Below are positions 1 through 7,035 of a DNA stretch of 24,953 bases, piece after piece; position 1 is the first letter of the stretch, and each line of letters starts with the position of its first letter. The stretch covers positions 1 to 24,953 of the forward strand of contig CAZVCJ010000047.1 in NCBI GenBank assembly GCA_964625745.1, in the 5' to 3' direction. Position numbers and translations under genes: made by a program. The notes beneath the pieces are model-generated. The model saw only the letters and a list, made by a program, of their open reading frames with translations, was not told where the DNA came from and ran no database searches. The DNA is from CAZVCJ01 sp964625745. GTDB taxonomy: Bacteria; Chloroflexota; Anaerolineae; VGOG01.

Positions 1-33
1 TTGAGGCGGGACGTATACTTCGCTGCTGTCTCA

Positions 34-62
34 ATTCTAGCATAACTGAGAAGCTATGTAAA
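34..62 (-). promoter_or_regulatory. sigma70-type promoter P2, firing out of the left edge
   Basis: On the minus strand a TTTACA hexamer (57-62) is separated by exactly 17 bases from TAGAAT (34-39). Each hexamer matches the sigma70 consensus at five of six positions. It lies about 95 bases downstream of a second promoter in the same orientation (130-158). No gene is visible in the remaining 33 bases, so the transcribed unit is off the window. Confidence 0.55.
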
Positions 63-129
63 TTCCAAAGCTCACTCATTCGGATGCCTGCTTGGACAGC
101 GCATATAGCGTTATGAAGCTTGCCCATAT

Positions 130-158
130 ATTATAGACCATCTAGCCCGAATTGTCAA
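130..158 (-). promoter_or_regulatory. perfect consensus sigma70 promoter P1, firing out of the left edge
   Basis: The minus strand carries TTGACA (153-158), a 17-base spacer and TATAAT (130-135), a full match to the sigma70 consensus in both hexamers and spacing. It sits between the stop of the TIM-barrel gene (254) and the window edge and points left. With the downstream copy at 34-62 it forms a tandem promoter pair, an arrangement often seen before stable-RNA or highly expressed genes. The target gene is not in the window. Confidence 0.7.
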
Positions 159-253
159 CTGCTTTAGCGGGCATTCGCCCAGGCTGTAGCGCTGGCACGC
201 CAGGTGGGGTTCCGGGCTATCTGCGCTGGATGGACATCGTGTGAGGACAGTCT

Positions 254-1105
254 CTACCGGACTCTCAAGCTTGACATAGCCGCTACGAGGCTCCTCCAGT
301 CGCCAGCCTGCAATCCGCCCGGTTCCATGGTCAACAATCCTGAGTAACCCCACTTGCCCCTGATGGTGTCCAGGGCCTCGTAGAAACCGAACGGCGCATT
401 GTCCAGCACCCATCTCTTGCCTTCCAATCGCCCCCGCAAGTGTACGTTGGAAATGCGGTCCTTCACTGACTCGAACTTGTCGAGTTCGTCGTACAAGGCC
501 GCCCACTGCAAGTCCAGCGTTATCCATTCGAACTGCCTCACCAGCCCAAAGGGTGTGAAGCCGGCAAGATGGGTGGGGGCATTCTCCACCGACGCTTTGA
601 CGCCAGGGTACTGGGGTGCAATGTCGCGTAGGACGTTCTGTAAGAACCTCGGATCAAAACTCTCTTTCCACGTATCCCAGAGATGAAAGACGCACACGGA
701 CGCACCAACCTTCTCGGCTAGAAGTAGCGATTCGTGGATCAGCCTCTGGCCTTTGTTGATGTCTTGCGCCTGATGAGAGCATAGACAGATTCCAACGTCG
801 CGGTTGGCGTGGACGGAGAGGATCGGCAGCCCAGCTTCCTGAAGGAAGGAGGCGATCTCGTCGGTGGTGTGTTTTTGACTTTCACTCCAGGCGGCAAATC
901 GTTTTTTCCGCTCGTCGCTGGGCGGGTTTTCGCCGTTCCACTCCGCCAGATTCTGAAACTCGAAGCCATCAATCACCGACTCCTGCCAGAGCAGGCTCAT
1001 CAATTCGATAGTGCCCGCTAGATCGAAGTATCGCTTCCCGATTGCTCTGGTTGTGGGAGCCACCGAGATTGACAAGGGGCTAAAAGCTCTCCTTGTATCC
1101 TGCAT
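254..1105 (-). CDS. sugar phosphate isomerase/epimerase-like TIM-barrel protein
   Basis: A 283-residue protein of the AP endonuclease 2 / xylose-isomerase-like TIM-barrel superfamily. Seen: strand motifs typical of the fold, including GFEFQN near the N-terminus, LSVHANRD, then VEN, LDLQ, NVHLRG and TMEPGG. These place Glu, Asp, His and Glu where the family binds a divalent metal. Members usually isomerise or epimerise sugars or inositols; the substrate cannot be read here. The frame is open upstream of 1105. I chose the ATG at 1105 because GGAG lies nine bases before it. An ATG at 1120 and a TTG at about 1078 (after AAGGAG) are alternatives. The start overlaps the end of the preceding gene by 26 bases, so translation is probably coupled. 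It is the last gene of the minus-strand operon and the only one in it that looks cytoplasmic and soluble. Confidence 0.8.
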   Translation of the reverse strand: MQDTRRAFSPLSISVAPTTRAIGKRYFDLAGTIELMSLLWQESVIDGFEFQNLAEWNGENPPSDERKKRFAAWSESQKHTTDEIASFLQEAGLPILSVHANRDVGICLCSHQAQDINKGQRLIHESLLLAEKVGASVCVFHLWDTWKESFDPRFLQNVLRDIAPQYPGVKASVENAPTHLAGFTPFGLVRQFEWITLDLQWAALYDELDKFESVKDRISNVHLRGRLEGKRWVLDNAPFGFYEALDTIRGKWGYSGLLTMEPGGLQAGDWRSLVAAMSSLRVR

Positions 1106-3752
1106 GTTGCCCGTCTCCATGGGGGCGCATGATAACGGCCATGTTGCCCAAAACAGCCCACGAGCGCTCAAAATCGCTCCACTGCCGAGTGTACACTTGC
1201 GCACCGTCCAGGATGCTCACTTCATACTTGTTGTAGCCGATGACCATCACCGTGTGCTCGTAACGGGCAACGATGGTGCGGCTTCCATCGGAAGCGATGT
1301 AGGGAACCGGTGTTCCCCAGGCAACCTGTCCCGTGACCCAGGCGACGACTGGCCGACCCGACACGATTTCCAGGCGCAGGGCGTCCAGGGAGAGATTCCG
1401 CACCGCCTGGGCGTCCAGTCCATAGGTCCGCAACAGCGCGGCTATTGGCTCAGCGTGCACGCCGTAGGGCTGGGGCGGGATTTGTCCCCACGATCCATGC
1501 ACATCGCCGACGAACCCCTCGTCCGGATTATCGGACTGCGGCAGGCTATGGAAAAACTCCAGCTCGTCAATCTCTACCCCGAAGTAGGCAGCCCAGTCCG
1601 CCGCCGAACGTGATTCACAATCCAGCGACAGCGCCTGAAAACGTCCTGAGATATCAGCAATGTTGGCTTCCGAGGGGACGGTCGGCGTCGGCGTGGGGGT
1701 GGGTACGCCCTTGGCCAGCAGCACGGCCTCTGTTTGCCCCCGCTCCAGGCAGAGTGGCCAGTTGAAGAGCTCCTGCAGGGTCTCCTCTGGATAGATCTGC
1801 TGCATGGCCTGGTACCAGGTGAGGCCACCGGTGTTCTGGTAGTGCCAGAATTCCCGCCCCAGGCTGTCCCACCGCCAGTCGTAGTCCTCTTCCTCAAAGG
1901 CGGGGATGCGGTGCCAGCCGTGTCGCCGGGCGATGGCGGTGAAGTCCTCGTAGTAGCCCGATGGGATGGAAGTGGGGCGACCGCCAGCTTCGTAGGCCTC
2001 GGGTTCCTTCTCCTTGTCCAGCAGGAACCAGAACACCCAGGGGCGTTCGGTGAGGGGGCGGCCCTGGCTGCCGTCCTGGGCCCGGCAGCGGATGAACAAC
2101 CGCCAGTAGGTCCGCTGGCTGCGGTGTCCTGAGCCTGTCGAAGGGACGTCGTCGCGGACGATCAGCAATTGGTCACGGCCCTCCTCGTTGGGCAACTCAA
2201 AGCGCAGGTCCACCGCGCGGCCCGTCTTGTGCCAGGTGAGGTAACCATAAGGCTTGCGACTGACATAGCTGGGGTCGCGGAGGACATCGGAGAGCTGGCC
2301 CAGGTAGTCCCAGCCCGTTTTCTCGTGCACCTCCTCCCGCCAGGCCCGATAGCTTTCGATGACGGCGGCGTTCAGGCGCGGGTCGGCGACGGCTATGCCC
2401 TCCAGGGAGACCAGGGGGTAAAGCTCGTCGGGGGGTAGGGTTGGGGTTGGAGTGGACGTGGGCAGCGGAGCAGGCAGGTGACGGGTGAGCTCGGCCCAGG
2501 GCAACGAGCTGGCCACCGTCGGGGAGGTGGCATCGGCGGGGAACGCCTGTTCGAGGAGGTCTGTTCCACGGCGGGGGGGGGCGCCATCCACGGGGACGGT
2601 GAAGAGTCCGAAAGCGCCGGGGCGGTAGGGGTCATATACCTCGAAGGGTTCTCCCTCCTGGTAGCCAGTGTAGATGATGTGCTGGCCATCGGGAAACCAG
2701 GCCGGCGCGCCGTCGTAGGCGTCGTTGGTGGTGACGCGCCGTTGCCCGTCGCCATCGGGGTGCATGACGTACAGCTCAGCGTTGCCATCGCGCCAGGAGG
2801 TGAAGGCAATGGCCGTGCCATCGGGCGACCAAGCCGGGGCTTCGTCGTCGGCGGCGGGGTAGTTGGTCAGATTGCGCACCGTGTCGGCTTCCAGGTCAGC
2901 CAGGTAGATTTCTTTGTCGCCATCGCGCCAGGAGGTGAAAGCAACGTAGCGACCATCGGGTGACCAGGTCGGGGCGTAGTCCCCGGCTTTGCTTTTTGTT
3001 AAGCGAACCAGGCTGGTGCCAGCAGACAGGTCCAGCAGATAGATCTCCAGGTTGCCGTCGCGGTAACCTTCGAACGCCAGGCTCGCGCCGTCGGGCGACC
3101 AGGCCGGTGCACCATCGTAGGCGAGATCGGTGGTCAGGCGGGTCACGGAGCCATCGGCGGCCGACCACAGGTACAGCTCCCAGTTGCCGTCCCTGTTGGA
3201 GGCGAAAGCCAGCCGCGTGCCGTCGGGCGACCAGGTCGGATCGCGGTCCTCGGAAGCAAACGCGGCCTCGGCAGGATGGGCGGTGAGGTTGACTGTCTGG
3301 TCGGTGAGGGTATCCAGCAGGTAGATGTCGTCGTCGCCGGTGCGGGGCGAGACAAAGGCCACTACAGGGGGATATTGGGTATTGGGTATTGGAGATGGAG
3401 TGGGAGTAGAGGTAGAAGATGGAGAGGGAGACGGGGTGTAGGTGGGGCTGGGAGACGGAGATGGAGTGGGAGTGTGGGTGGGGGTGGAAGACGGAGAGGG
3501 CGATGGGGTGAAGGACGAAGTGGGGGAGGGGGAGAGAGAGGGAGATGGAGAGGGAGTGAGGGTGGGAGACGGAGTGGCAGTGGGACAAGGTGACAAGGTG
3601 ACGGAAGGAGTAGGAGAAGAGGAGATGCGGAGAGTGGAAGATGAAGTGATGGAGGGAGAGGGAGTGCCAGAGGGCCAGAGAGTCGGGGTAAAGTAAGTCC
3701 TGGTTAGAGCCGTCAGGATGACTATCCCGCCGGCTAGCAGGATGCCGATCAA
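1080..3752 (-). CDS. secreted TolB-propeller / M15-like / C39-like multidomain protein
   Basis: About 890 residues from a TTG at 3752, chosen because GGAG lies eight bases upstream and the hydrophobic signal/anchor segment follows at once; the frame is open back to 4013 through repeats. Order: N-terminal hydrophobic helix; Ser/Thr/Pro linker (about residues 28-128); at least five PAWSPDG-type propeller blades (128-400); a second linker. Next comes a domain with HxxGxAxD (His508, Asp515) and a later EFWH (Glu634, His637), the zinc-ligand pattern of M15/VanY D,D-carboxypeptidases. A TPTPTPT linker and a C39-like domain with Cys712, His833 and Asp849 as plausible catalytic residues complete it. 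The propeller call is firm, the two peptidase calls moderate. A repeat-derived PSTGSGHR insertion (about 538-544) lies inside the M15-like domain. It probably acts outside the membrane on cell-wall peptides; its substrate is unknown. Confidence 0.75.
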   Translation of the reverse strand: MIGILLAGGIVILTALTRTYFTPTLWPSGTPSPSITSSSTLRISSSPTPSVTLSPCPTATPSPTLTPSPSPSLSPSPTSSFTPSPSPSSTPTHTPTPSPSPSPTYTPSPSPSSTSTPTPSPIPNTQYPPVVAFVSPRTGDDDIYLLDTLTDQTVNLTAHPAEAAFASEDRDPTWSPDGTRLAFASNRDGNWELYLWSAADGSVTRLTTDLAYDGAPAWSPDGASLAFEGYRDGNLEIYLLDLSAGTSLVRLTKSKAGDYAPTWSPDGRYVAFTSWRDGDKEIYLADLEADTVRNLTNYPAADDEAPAWSPDGTAIAFTSWRDGNAELYVMHPDGDGQRRVTTNDAYDGAPAWFPDGQHIIYTGYQEGEPFEVYDPYRPGAFGLFTVPVDGAPPRRGTDLLEQAFPADATSPTVASSLPWAELTRHLPAPLPTSTPTPTLPPDELYPLVSLEGIAVADPRLNAAVIESYRAWREEVHEKTGWDYLGQLSDVLRDPSYVSRKPYGYLTWHKTGRAVDLRFELPNEEGRDQLLIVRDDVPSTGSGHRSQRTYWRLFIRCRAQDGSQGRPLTERPWVFWFLLDKEKEPEAYEAGGRPTSIPSGYYEDFTAIARRHGWHRIPAFEEEDYDWRWDSLGREFWHYQNTGGLTWYQAMQQIYPEETLQELFNWPLCLERGQTEAVLLAKGVPTPTPTPTVPSEANIADISGRFQALSLDCESRSAADWAAYFGVEIDELEFFHSLPQSDNPDEGFVGDVHGSWGQIPPQPYGVHAEPIAALLRTYGLDAQAVRNLSLDALRLEIVSGRPVVAWVTGQVAWGTPVPYIASDGSRTIVARYEHTVMVIGYNKYEVSILDGAQVYTRQWSDFERSWAVLGNMAVIMRPHGDGQHAGYKESF
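2125..2146. repeat. STGSG-type dispersed repeat, copy 1 (inside coding sequence)
   Basis: A copy of the TCCTGAGCCTGTCGAAGG element inside the M15-like domain of the secreted fusion protein, read in frame as PSTGSG. Related copies lie at 3775-3798, 7927-7956 and 17562-17584. The reading frame continues unbroken across it. Confidence 0.75.
3369..3671 (-). repeat. Ser/Thr-Pro linker with embedded TATTGGG repeats
   Basis: A low-complexity tract of short GGAGATGG/GGAGTGGG-like units encodes the Pro-rich linker between membrane anchor and propeller. Its end nearest the propeller (3370-3398) contains the heptamer family GATATTGGGTATTGGG, read as PIPNTQYPP. The same peptide pattern occurs in the linker of the next gene upstream and inside the DUF2298 protein. 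Confidence 0.7.
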
Positions 3753-3862
3753 CTTCCAATCTCCAATCTCCAATCCTTCGGCCTTGCTCAGGACAGGTCT
3801 CCAATCTCTAATATCTAATATCCAACCTCTAATATCCAACTTCCAACCTCCAATCTCAAGGA
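3753..3862. repeat. GGAGATT/GGATATT heptamer array with nested STGSG element
   Basis: Nearly the whole spacer between the CapA fusion gene and the TolB fusion gene consists of degenerate heptamers (GGAGATT, GGATATT, GGAGGTT on the minus strand). A STGSG-type element (3775-3798) is inserted in the middle. The last GGAG of the array sits eight bases before the TTG start at 3752 and probably serves as its ribosome binding site. Confidence 0.75.
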
Positions 3863-6800
3863 TAGACGTGCTGCACCAGGGGAGAGCCATCTTCAGTGAC
3901 GCGCAGGCGAGGCTGGGCGTCGTCCACGATGCGGGCCAGGTAGAGGTCCACGCTGCGCACCCCGTCCTGAGCCAGTACCGCCCGCAGGATGGCGGTGTCC
4001 CGCGTCCGCTCAATGACGTCCATGTCGAACACGAGATTCCCCAGGCTGTAGACGATGGGCGCCCCCTGATAGATCTCCACGTCCTGCAGCACGTGGGGGT
4101 GGTGGCCGATGACCAGGGCGGCTCCGGCTTCCACAGCGGCGTGGGCTACGGCGCGCTGCTCCTGGTTGGCCTGGGTCTCGTACTCGGTGCCCGTATGCAG
4201 GAGGACGATCACCAGATCAGCTTCCTCTTGGGCCTGAGCTACGGCCCTGCGTACCGGTTCCGGCTCAGCCCAGGCCACGTCGGTGGCAGTGGGCACCTCA
4301 AGGGAGTTCCGCCAGCGAGGGGCAGCGAAGGCCAGGAAGGCCACCTTGATCCCTTTGATCTCCAGCACCGCCGGGCGATGAGCAGCGACCTCCCCACGCC
4401 CCGCGCCGACGGTGGCGATGCCCAAATCCTCCAGAGCAGCCAGGGTGTCGTCCATGCTGGTCAGGGGGAAATCGAGGACGTGGTTGTTGGCCAGGGAGAG
4501 GACATCGAAGCCCGCCGTGCGCAGGGCGGCGATGTGCTCTGGATGGGCGCGGAAGATGAATTGCTTGTCGGCGGGCTGGCCGCTCACTGTGAAGGGGGTC
4601 TCCAGGTTGCCCACGGCGATGTCGGCAGATTGCAGCAAGGGATAGACGGCCTGGAACGGGTACAGGGAGCCATACTGATTCATGCGCTCCTCCACCGTGC
4701 GGGCCAGCATGATGTCGCCCGTGGCCACCAGCTCGATCTCGTCGTCGGCGACGGGAGGGAACAAGTCGGCAGGGGCGGAGCTCCCCTCACCCCCGACCCC
4801 TCCCCCCTCAGAAGGGAGGGGAGATAGCTCCCAGGTCGGAGTGATCGTCAGGGCGTGCACCTGCCAGCCGGTGCGGGCCAGGATCTCCGGCTGGCCATCG
4901 TTGTCCAGGTCGTGCACACGCAGGCCGTGCACCAGTCCACCCACGGTGATGCCGCCGCGAGGTCGGCCCAGGTGGTCCAGTACCCGTACTGTGCCATCGT
5001 CGCCGCCGATGACCACCTCCGGCCAGCCATCGTCGTCCAGGTCCGCCACCGCCACGGCCCACACCCCAGCGGGGGTCGCGTAGTACCAGCGTTGGGCGCC
5101 GTCGGCGGAGAAGGCATAGACACCTGGCTCCTGGCCTCCGCAGGCGACGAGCACCTCCTGCAATCCATCGCCGTCCAGGTCGGCGAAGGCCAGGTCGGTC
5201 ACGGAGCAGGCGGGGAGGCCCTCACCCCCTCCCCCCCAGCCCCCCTCCCCCTCTCCTGGAGTTGGGATAGGGGGAGGGGGGAGAATCGCTATATCTCCAG
5301 TACTGGAGCCAGCGATGAACTCTTGCAGCCCGTCGCCGTCCAGGTCGGCCAGGCGCACCCGCCGCACGTATCCATCCAGGGAGGGCAGGGGACGCAGGTC
5401 ACCGGTCGGGGAAAGGAGATACAGCCGGCCTCTGTTGGTGGCGATGGCTGCTGTCCCATCGGGGCTGCTGTCCAGGGCCGATGGGTATTCCACGCCCGCC
5501 TCACCCACGGGGTAGCGTTGGTGTAGAGTGCCGTCAGGGTTCACCTGGTGGACACAGCCGTCCCAGGACGCGACCAGGATCGTGGTAGCGGAAGAGGAGA
5601 GGGCGGTGATGCGGCTGTCGGCGCAGTATTGCCAGCGCTGGCGGCCCGCGCTGTCCAGGGCGTAGAGGCAGTTGTCGTCGGAGCCGACGAGGATGGCGGG
5701 TTGGCCGTCCAGATCAACCACGTGCAGGGCGTAGACGCTGGCCTGGGTGGGATGTTTCCACAGGGGTTGACCTGCCGCATTAGCAGCGTAGGCGTATTTG
5801 TCCAGCGAGGCTATCAGCACCTCGGCGCGGTCATCCCCGTTCAGGTCAGCCACGGCCAGGTCGGTGACTGTGCCCCAGGTCTGGAAGCGCCAGCTCTCAC
5901 GGAGGGCCAGAGGGCGCAGGGGAGGCGGCGGGAAATCGGTGTCGGCCTCGTAGCAGGCAAAGGCGGCGCGGAAGAAGTTGTAGAGGATGCGTTCGCTGGC
6001 CTCGCCGTAGACCTGATAGCCGCGCTCGATCATGGGAGCGATCTCGTCCTCAGGCAGGGAGAGGCGGGACCCGGAGCGCAGGATGGCCTCCCCCCGTTGC
6101 GGGTTGATCTCCGGATGGAACTGCACGCCCCACACGGGGGCCTGACCATAGCGGAAAGCCTGCACCGGGCACAGGGGCGACGTGGCCAGCACTGTCGCTC
6201 CTGGCGGAAGGGTCGTCACCTGCTCGGTGTGATAGTGGAAGGGGAAGAATTCTGGCGGGACTCCGTTAAATAGAGGATCCTTAGTCCCGGCTTCGTTGAG
6301 CTGCACGGGAAGCCAGCCTACTTCTTGCTGGCCTACCTCCACCTCACCGCCCAAAATATCGGCCAGCAGTTGGTGGCCCAGGCAAAGGCCCAGGATGGGC
6401 ACTTTGAGATCCAGGGCCTGACGCAGGAAATCGGCCTCGGCGTGCAGGAAAGGATAGTTGTCTAAATCGTGGGGCGACATGGGGCCACCCGACAGGATGA
6501 TGATCTGCCCCCATTCGGGCGGCGGCAGGGAGTCCCCGGCATAGACTCGCAGGCGGTCGAAGGGCAGCCCCAGGCGAGTCAGGTAGTCGGCGACCCCCGC
6601 GGACCGCTCTTCGGCGTGCTCGATAATCAGGATGCGCGGCGTCAGAGGTGTGGGAGTAGGCGAGGGAGTGGGAGTTGGAGATGGGGTGACGGTGGGTGAG
6701 GGAGAGGGGGAAGGAGAATATTGGGTATTAGATATTGGAGATGGCGTGGGAGTGGGTGACGGGGTGGTAGTGGGACGAGGGGAGGGGGAAGAGGTGGGGC

Positions 6801-7035
6801 TAGGGCTAGGGGGATATTGGATATTGGGTATTGGGGATAGAGTGGGAGAGGGAGATGGGGTGATAGGGGGAGGGGGAGAAGGGGAGATGGAGGGATAGGG
6901 AGAGTTAGCTGGTGTGCATTGGATGGCAGTTAGAGACAGCAACAGAAGTGCAGTCCCTAACCTCAGGAGACCAACCAACCTCCAATCTCCAACCTCCAAT
7001 CTCCAATCTCCAATCTCCAGCTTCCAGCTATTCAT
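3856..7035 (-). CDS. secreted class-I glutamine amidotransferase / FG-GAP / CapA fusion protein
   Basis: 1059 residues. Order: repeat-encoded N-terminus (LEIGDWRLEVGDW), hydrophobic export segment (about 21-39), Ser/Thr/Pro linker (41-133), class-I GATase/peptidase-C26-like domain (134-360), FG-GAP/VCBS-type propeller with DLDGDG motifs (385-730), CapA-like metallophosphatase domain (767-1055). The GATase keeps GLCLGHQ (Cys218) and VQFHPE (His307, Glu309), a complete triad. CapA motifs are GDIML, GNLETP, NNHVLD, GHHPHVLQ and YSLGN. CapA relatives take part in poly-gamma-glutamate capsule formation. An exported GATase is unusual; a gamma-glutamyl hydrolase role, as in C26 relatives, fits better (inference). 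The ATG overlaps the preceding stop by eight bases, implying coupling; an internal TTG at about 6978 also follows GGAG. The Cys at 40 lacks a good lipobox (AIQC). Confidence 0.85.
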   Translation of the reverse strand: MNSWKLEIGDWRLEVGDWRLVGLLRLGTALLLLSLTAIQCTPANSPYPSISPSPPPPITPSPSPTLSPIPNIQYPPSPSPTSSPSPRPTTTPSPTPTPSPISNTQYSPSPSPSPTVTPSPTPTPSPTPTPLTPRILIIEHAEERSAGVADYLTRLGLPFDRLRVYAGDSLPPPEWGQIIILSGGPMSPHDLDNYPFLHAEADFLRQALDLKVPILGLCLGHQLLADILGGEVEVGQQEVGWLPVQLNEAGTKDPLFNGVPPEFFPFHYHTEQVTTLPPGATVLATSPLCPVQAFRYGQAPVWGVQFHPEINPQRGEAILRSGSRLSLPEDEIAPMIERGYQVYGEASERILYNFFRAAFACYEADTDFPPPPLRPLALRESWRFQTWGTVTDLAVADLNGDDRAEVLIASLDKYAYAANAAGQPLWKHPTQASVYALHVVDLDGQPAILVGSDDNCLYALDSAGRQRWQYCADSRITALSSSATTILVASWDGCVHQVNPDGTLHQRYPVGEAGVEYPSALDSSPDGTAAIATNRGRLYLLSPTGDLRPLPSLDGYVRRVRLADLDGDGLQEFIAGSSTGDIAILPPPPIPTPGEGEGGWGGGGEGLPACSVTDLAFADLDGDGLQEVLVACGGQEPGVYAFSADGAQRWYYATPAGVWAVAVADLDDDGWPEVVIGGDDGTVRVLDHLGRPRGGITVGGLVHGLRVHDLDNDGQPEILARTGWQVHALTITPTWELSPLPSEGGGVGGEGSSAPADLFPPVADDEIELVATGDIMLARTVEERMNQYGSLYPFQAVYPLLQSADIAVGNLETPFTVSGQPADKQFIFRAHPEHIAALRTAGFDVLSLANNHVLDFPLTSMDDTLAALEDLGIATVGAGRGEVAAHRPAVLEIKGIKVAFLAFAAPRWRNSLEVPTATDVAWAEPEPVRRAVAQAQEEADLVIVLLHTGTEYETQANQEQRAVAHAAVEAGAALVIGHHPHVLQDVEIYQGAPIVYSLGNLVFDMDVIERTRDTAILRAVLAQDGVRSVDLYLARIVDDAQPRLRVTEDGSPLVQHVYP
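4781..4824. repeat. C/G-rich palindromic repeat before the CapA domain
   Basis: A CTCCCCTCACCCCCGACC element closing on GAAGGGAGGGGAG, with CTCCCCTC/GAGGGGAG arms. It is read in frame as a Gly/Ser/Pro stretch (LSPLPSEGGGVGGEG) exactly at the junction between propeller and CapA domain. Confidence 0.65.
5221..5282. repeat. C/G-rich repeat inside the FG-GAP propeller
   Basis: A second C-run/G-run element, read in frame as the Pro/Gly loop at about residues 585-608 of the CapA fusion, between two blades. The two flanking sides fit the blade pattern, so this is an insertion in a surface loop that did not shift the frame. Confidence 0.65.
6637..6915 (-). repeat. Ser/Thr-Pro linker with two NTQY/NIQY repeat islands
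   Basis: Low-complexity DNA encodes about 93 residues of Pro, Ser and Thr between the export segment and the amidotransferase domain. Two islands of the TATTGGG heptamer family (about 6718-6742 and 6811-6840) are read as ISNTQY and IPNIQYPP, the same frame as in the linker at 3369-3671. Confidence 0.7.
6975..7027. repeat. GGAGATT heptamer array at the 5' end of the CapA fusion gene
   Basis: Five or more GGAGATT/GGAGGTT units lie within the first 20 codons, read as LEIGDWRLEVGDWRL. The array ends in GGAGATTGGAGGTTG, almost identical in sequence and spacing to the start region at 3750-3764. A TTG after it (about 6978) could be an alternative start. Confidence 0.7.

Noticed and set aside
111..527. 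Small minus-strand gene overlapping the end of the TIM-barrel gene
   Set aside because: It overlaps the well-supported isomerase-like gene in another frame and shows no domain. The sequence to its left is better explained by promoters.
3753..4013. N-terminal extension of the TolB fusion gene
   Set aside because: The extra residues derive from the CapA gene's other frame and from heptamer repeats. A TTG with a proper ribosome binding site directly precedes the hydrophobic segment.
3718..4827. A 369-codon open frame on the plus strand
   Set aside because: It is antisense to the CapA domain and lacks any recognisable domain. The minus-strand frame carries clear catalytic motifs, and high GC keeps antisense frames open.
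6914..6926. Lipobox in the CapA fusion protein (TAIQC)
   Set aside because: The -1 residue is Gln, which does not fit the Gly/Ala/Ser requirement. A non-lipidated signal or anchor is safer.
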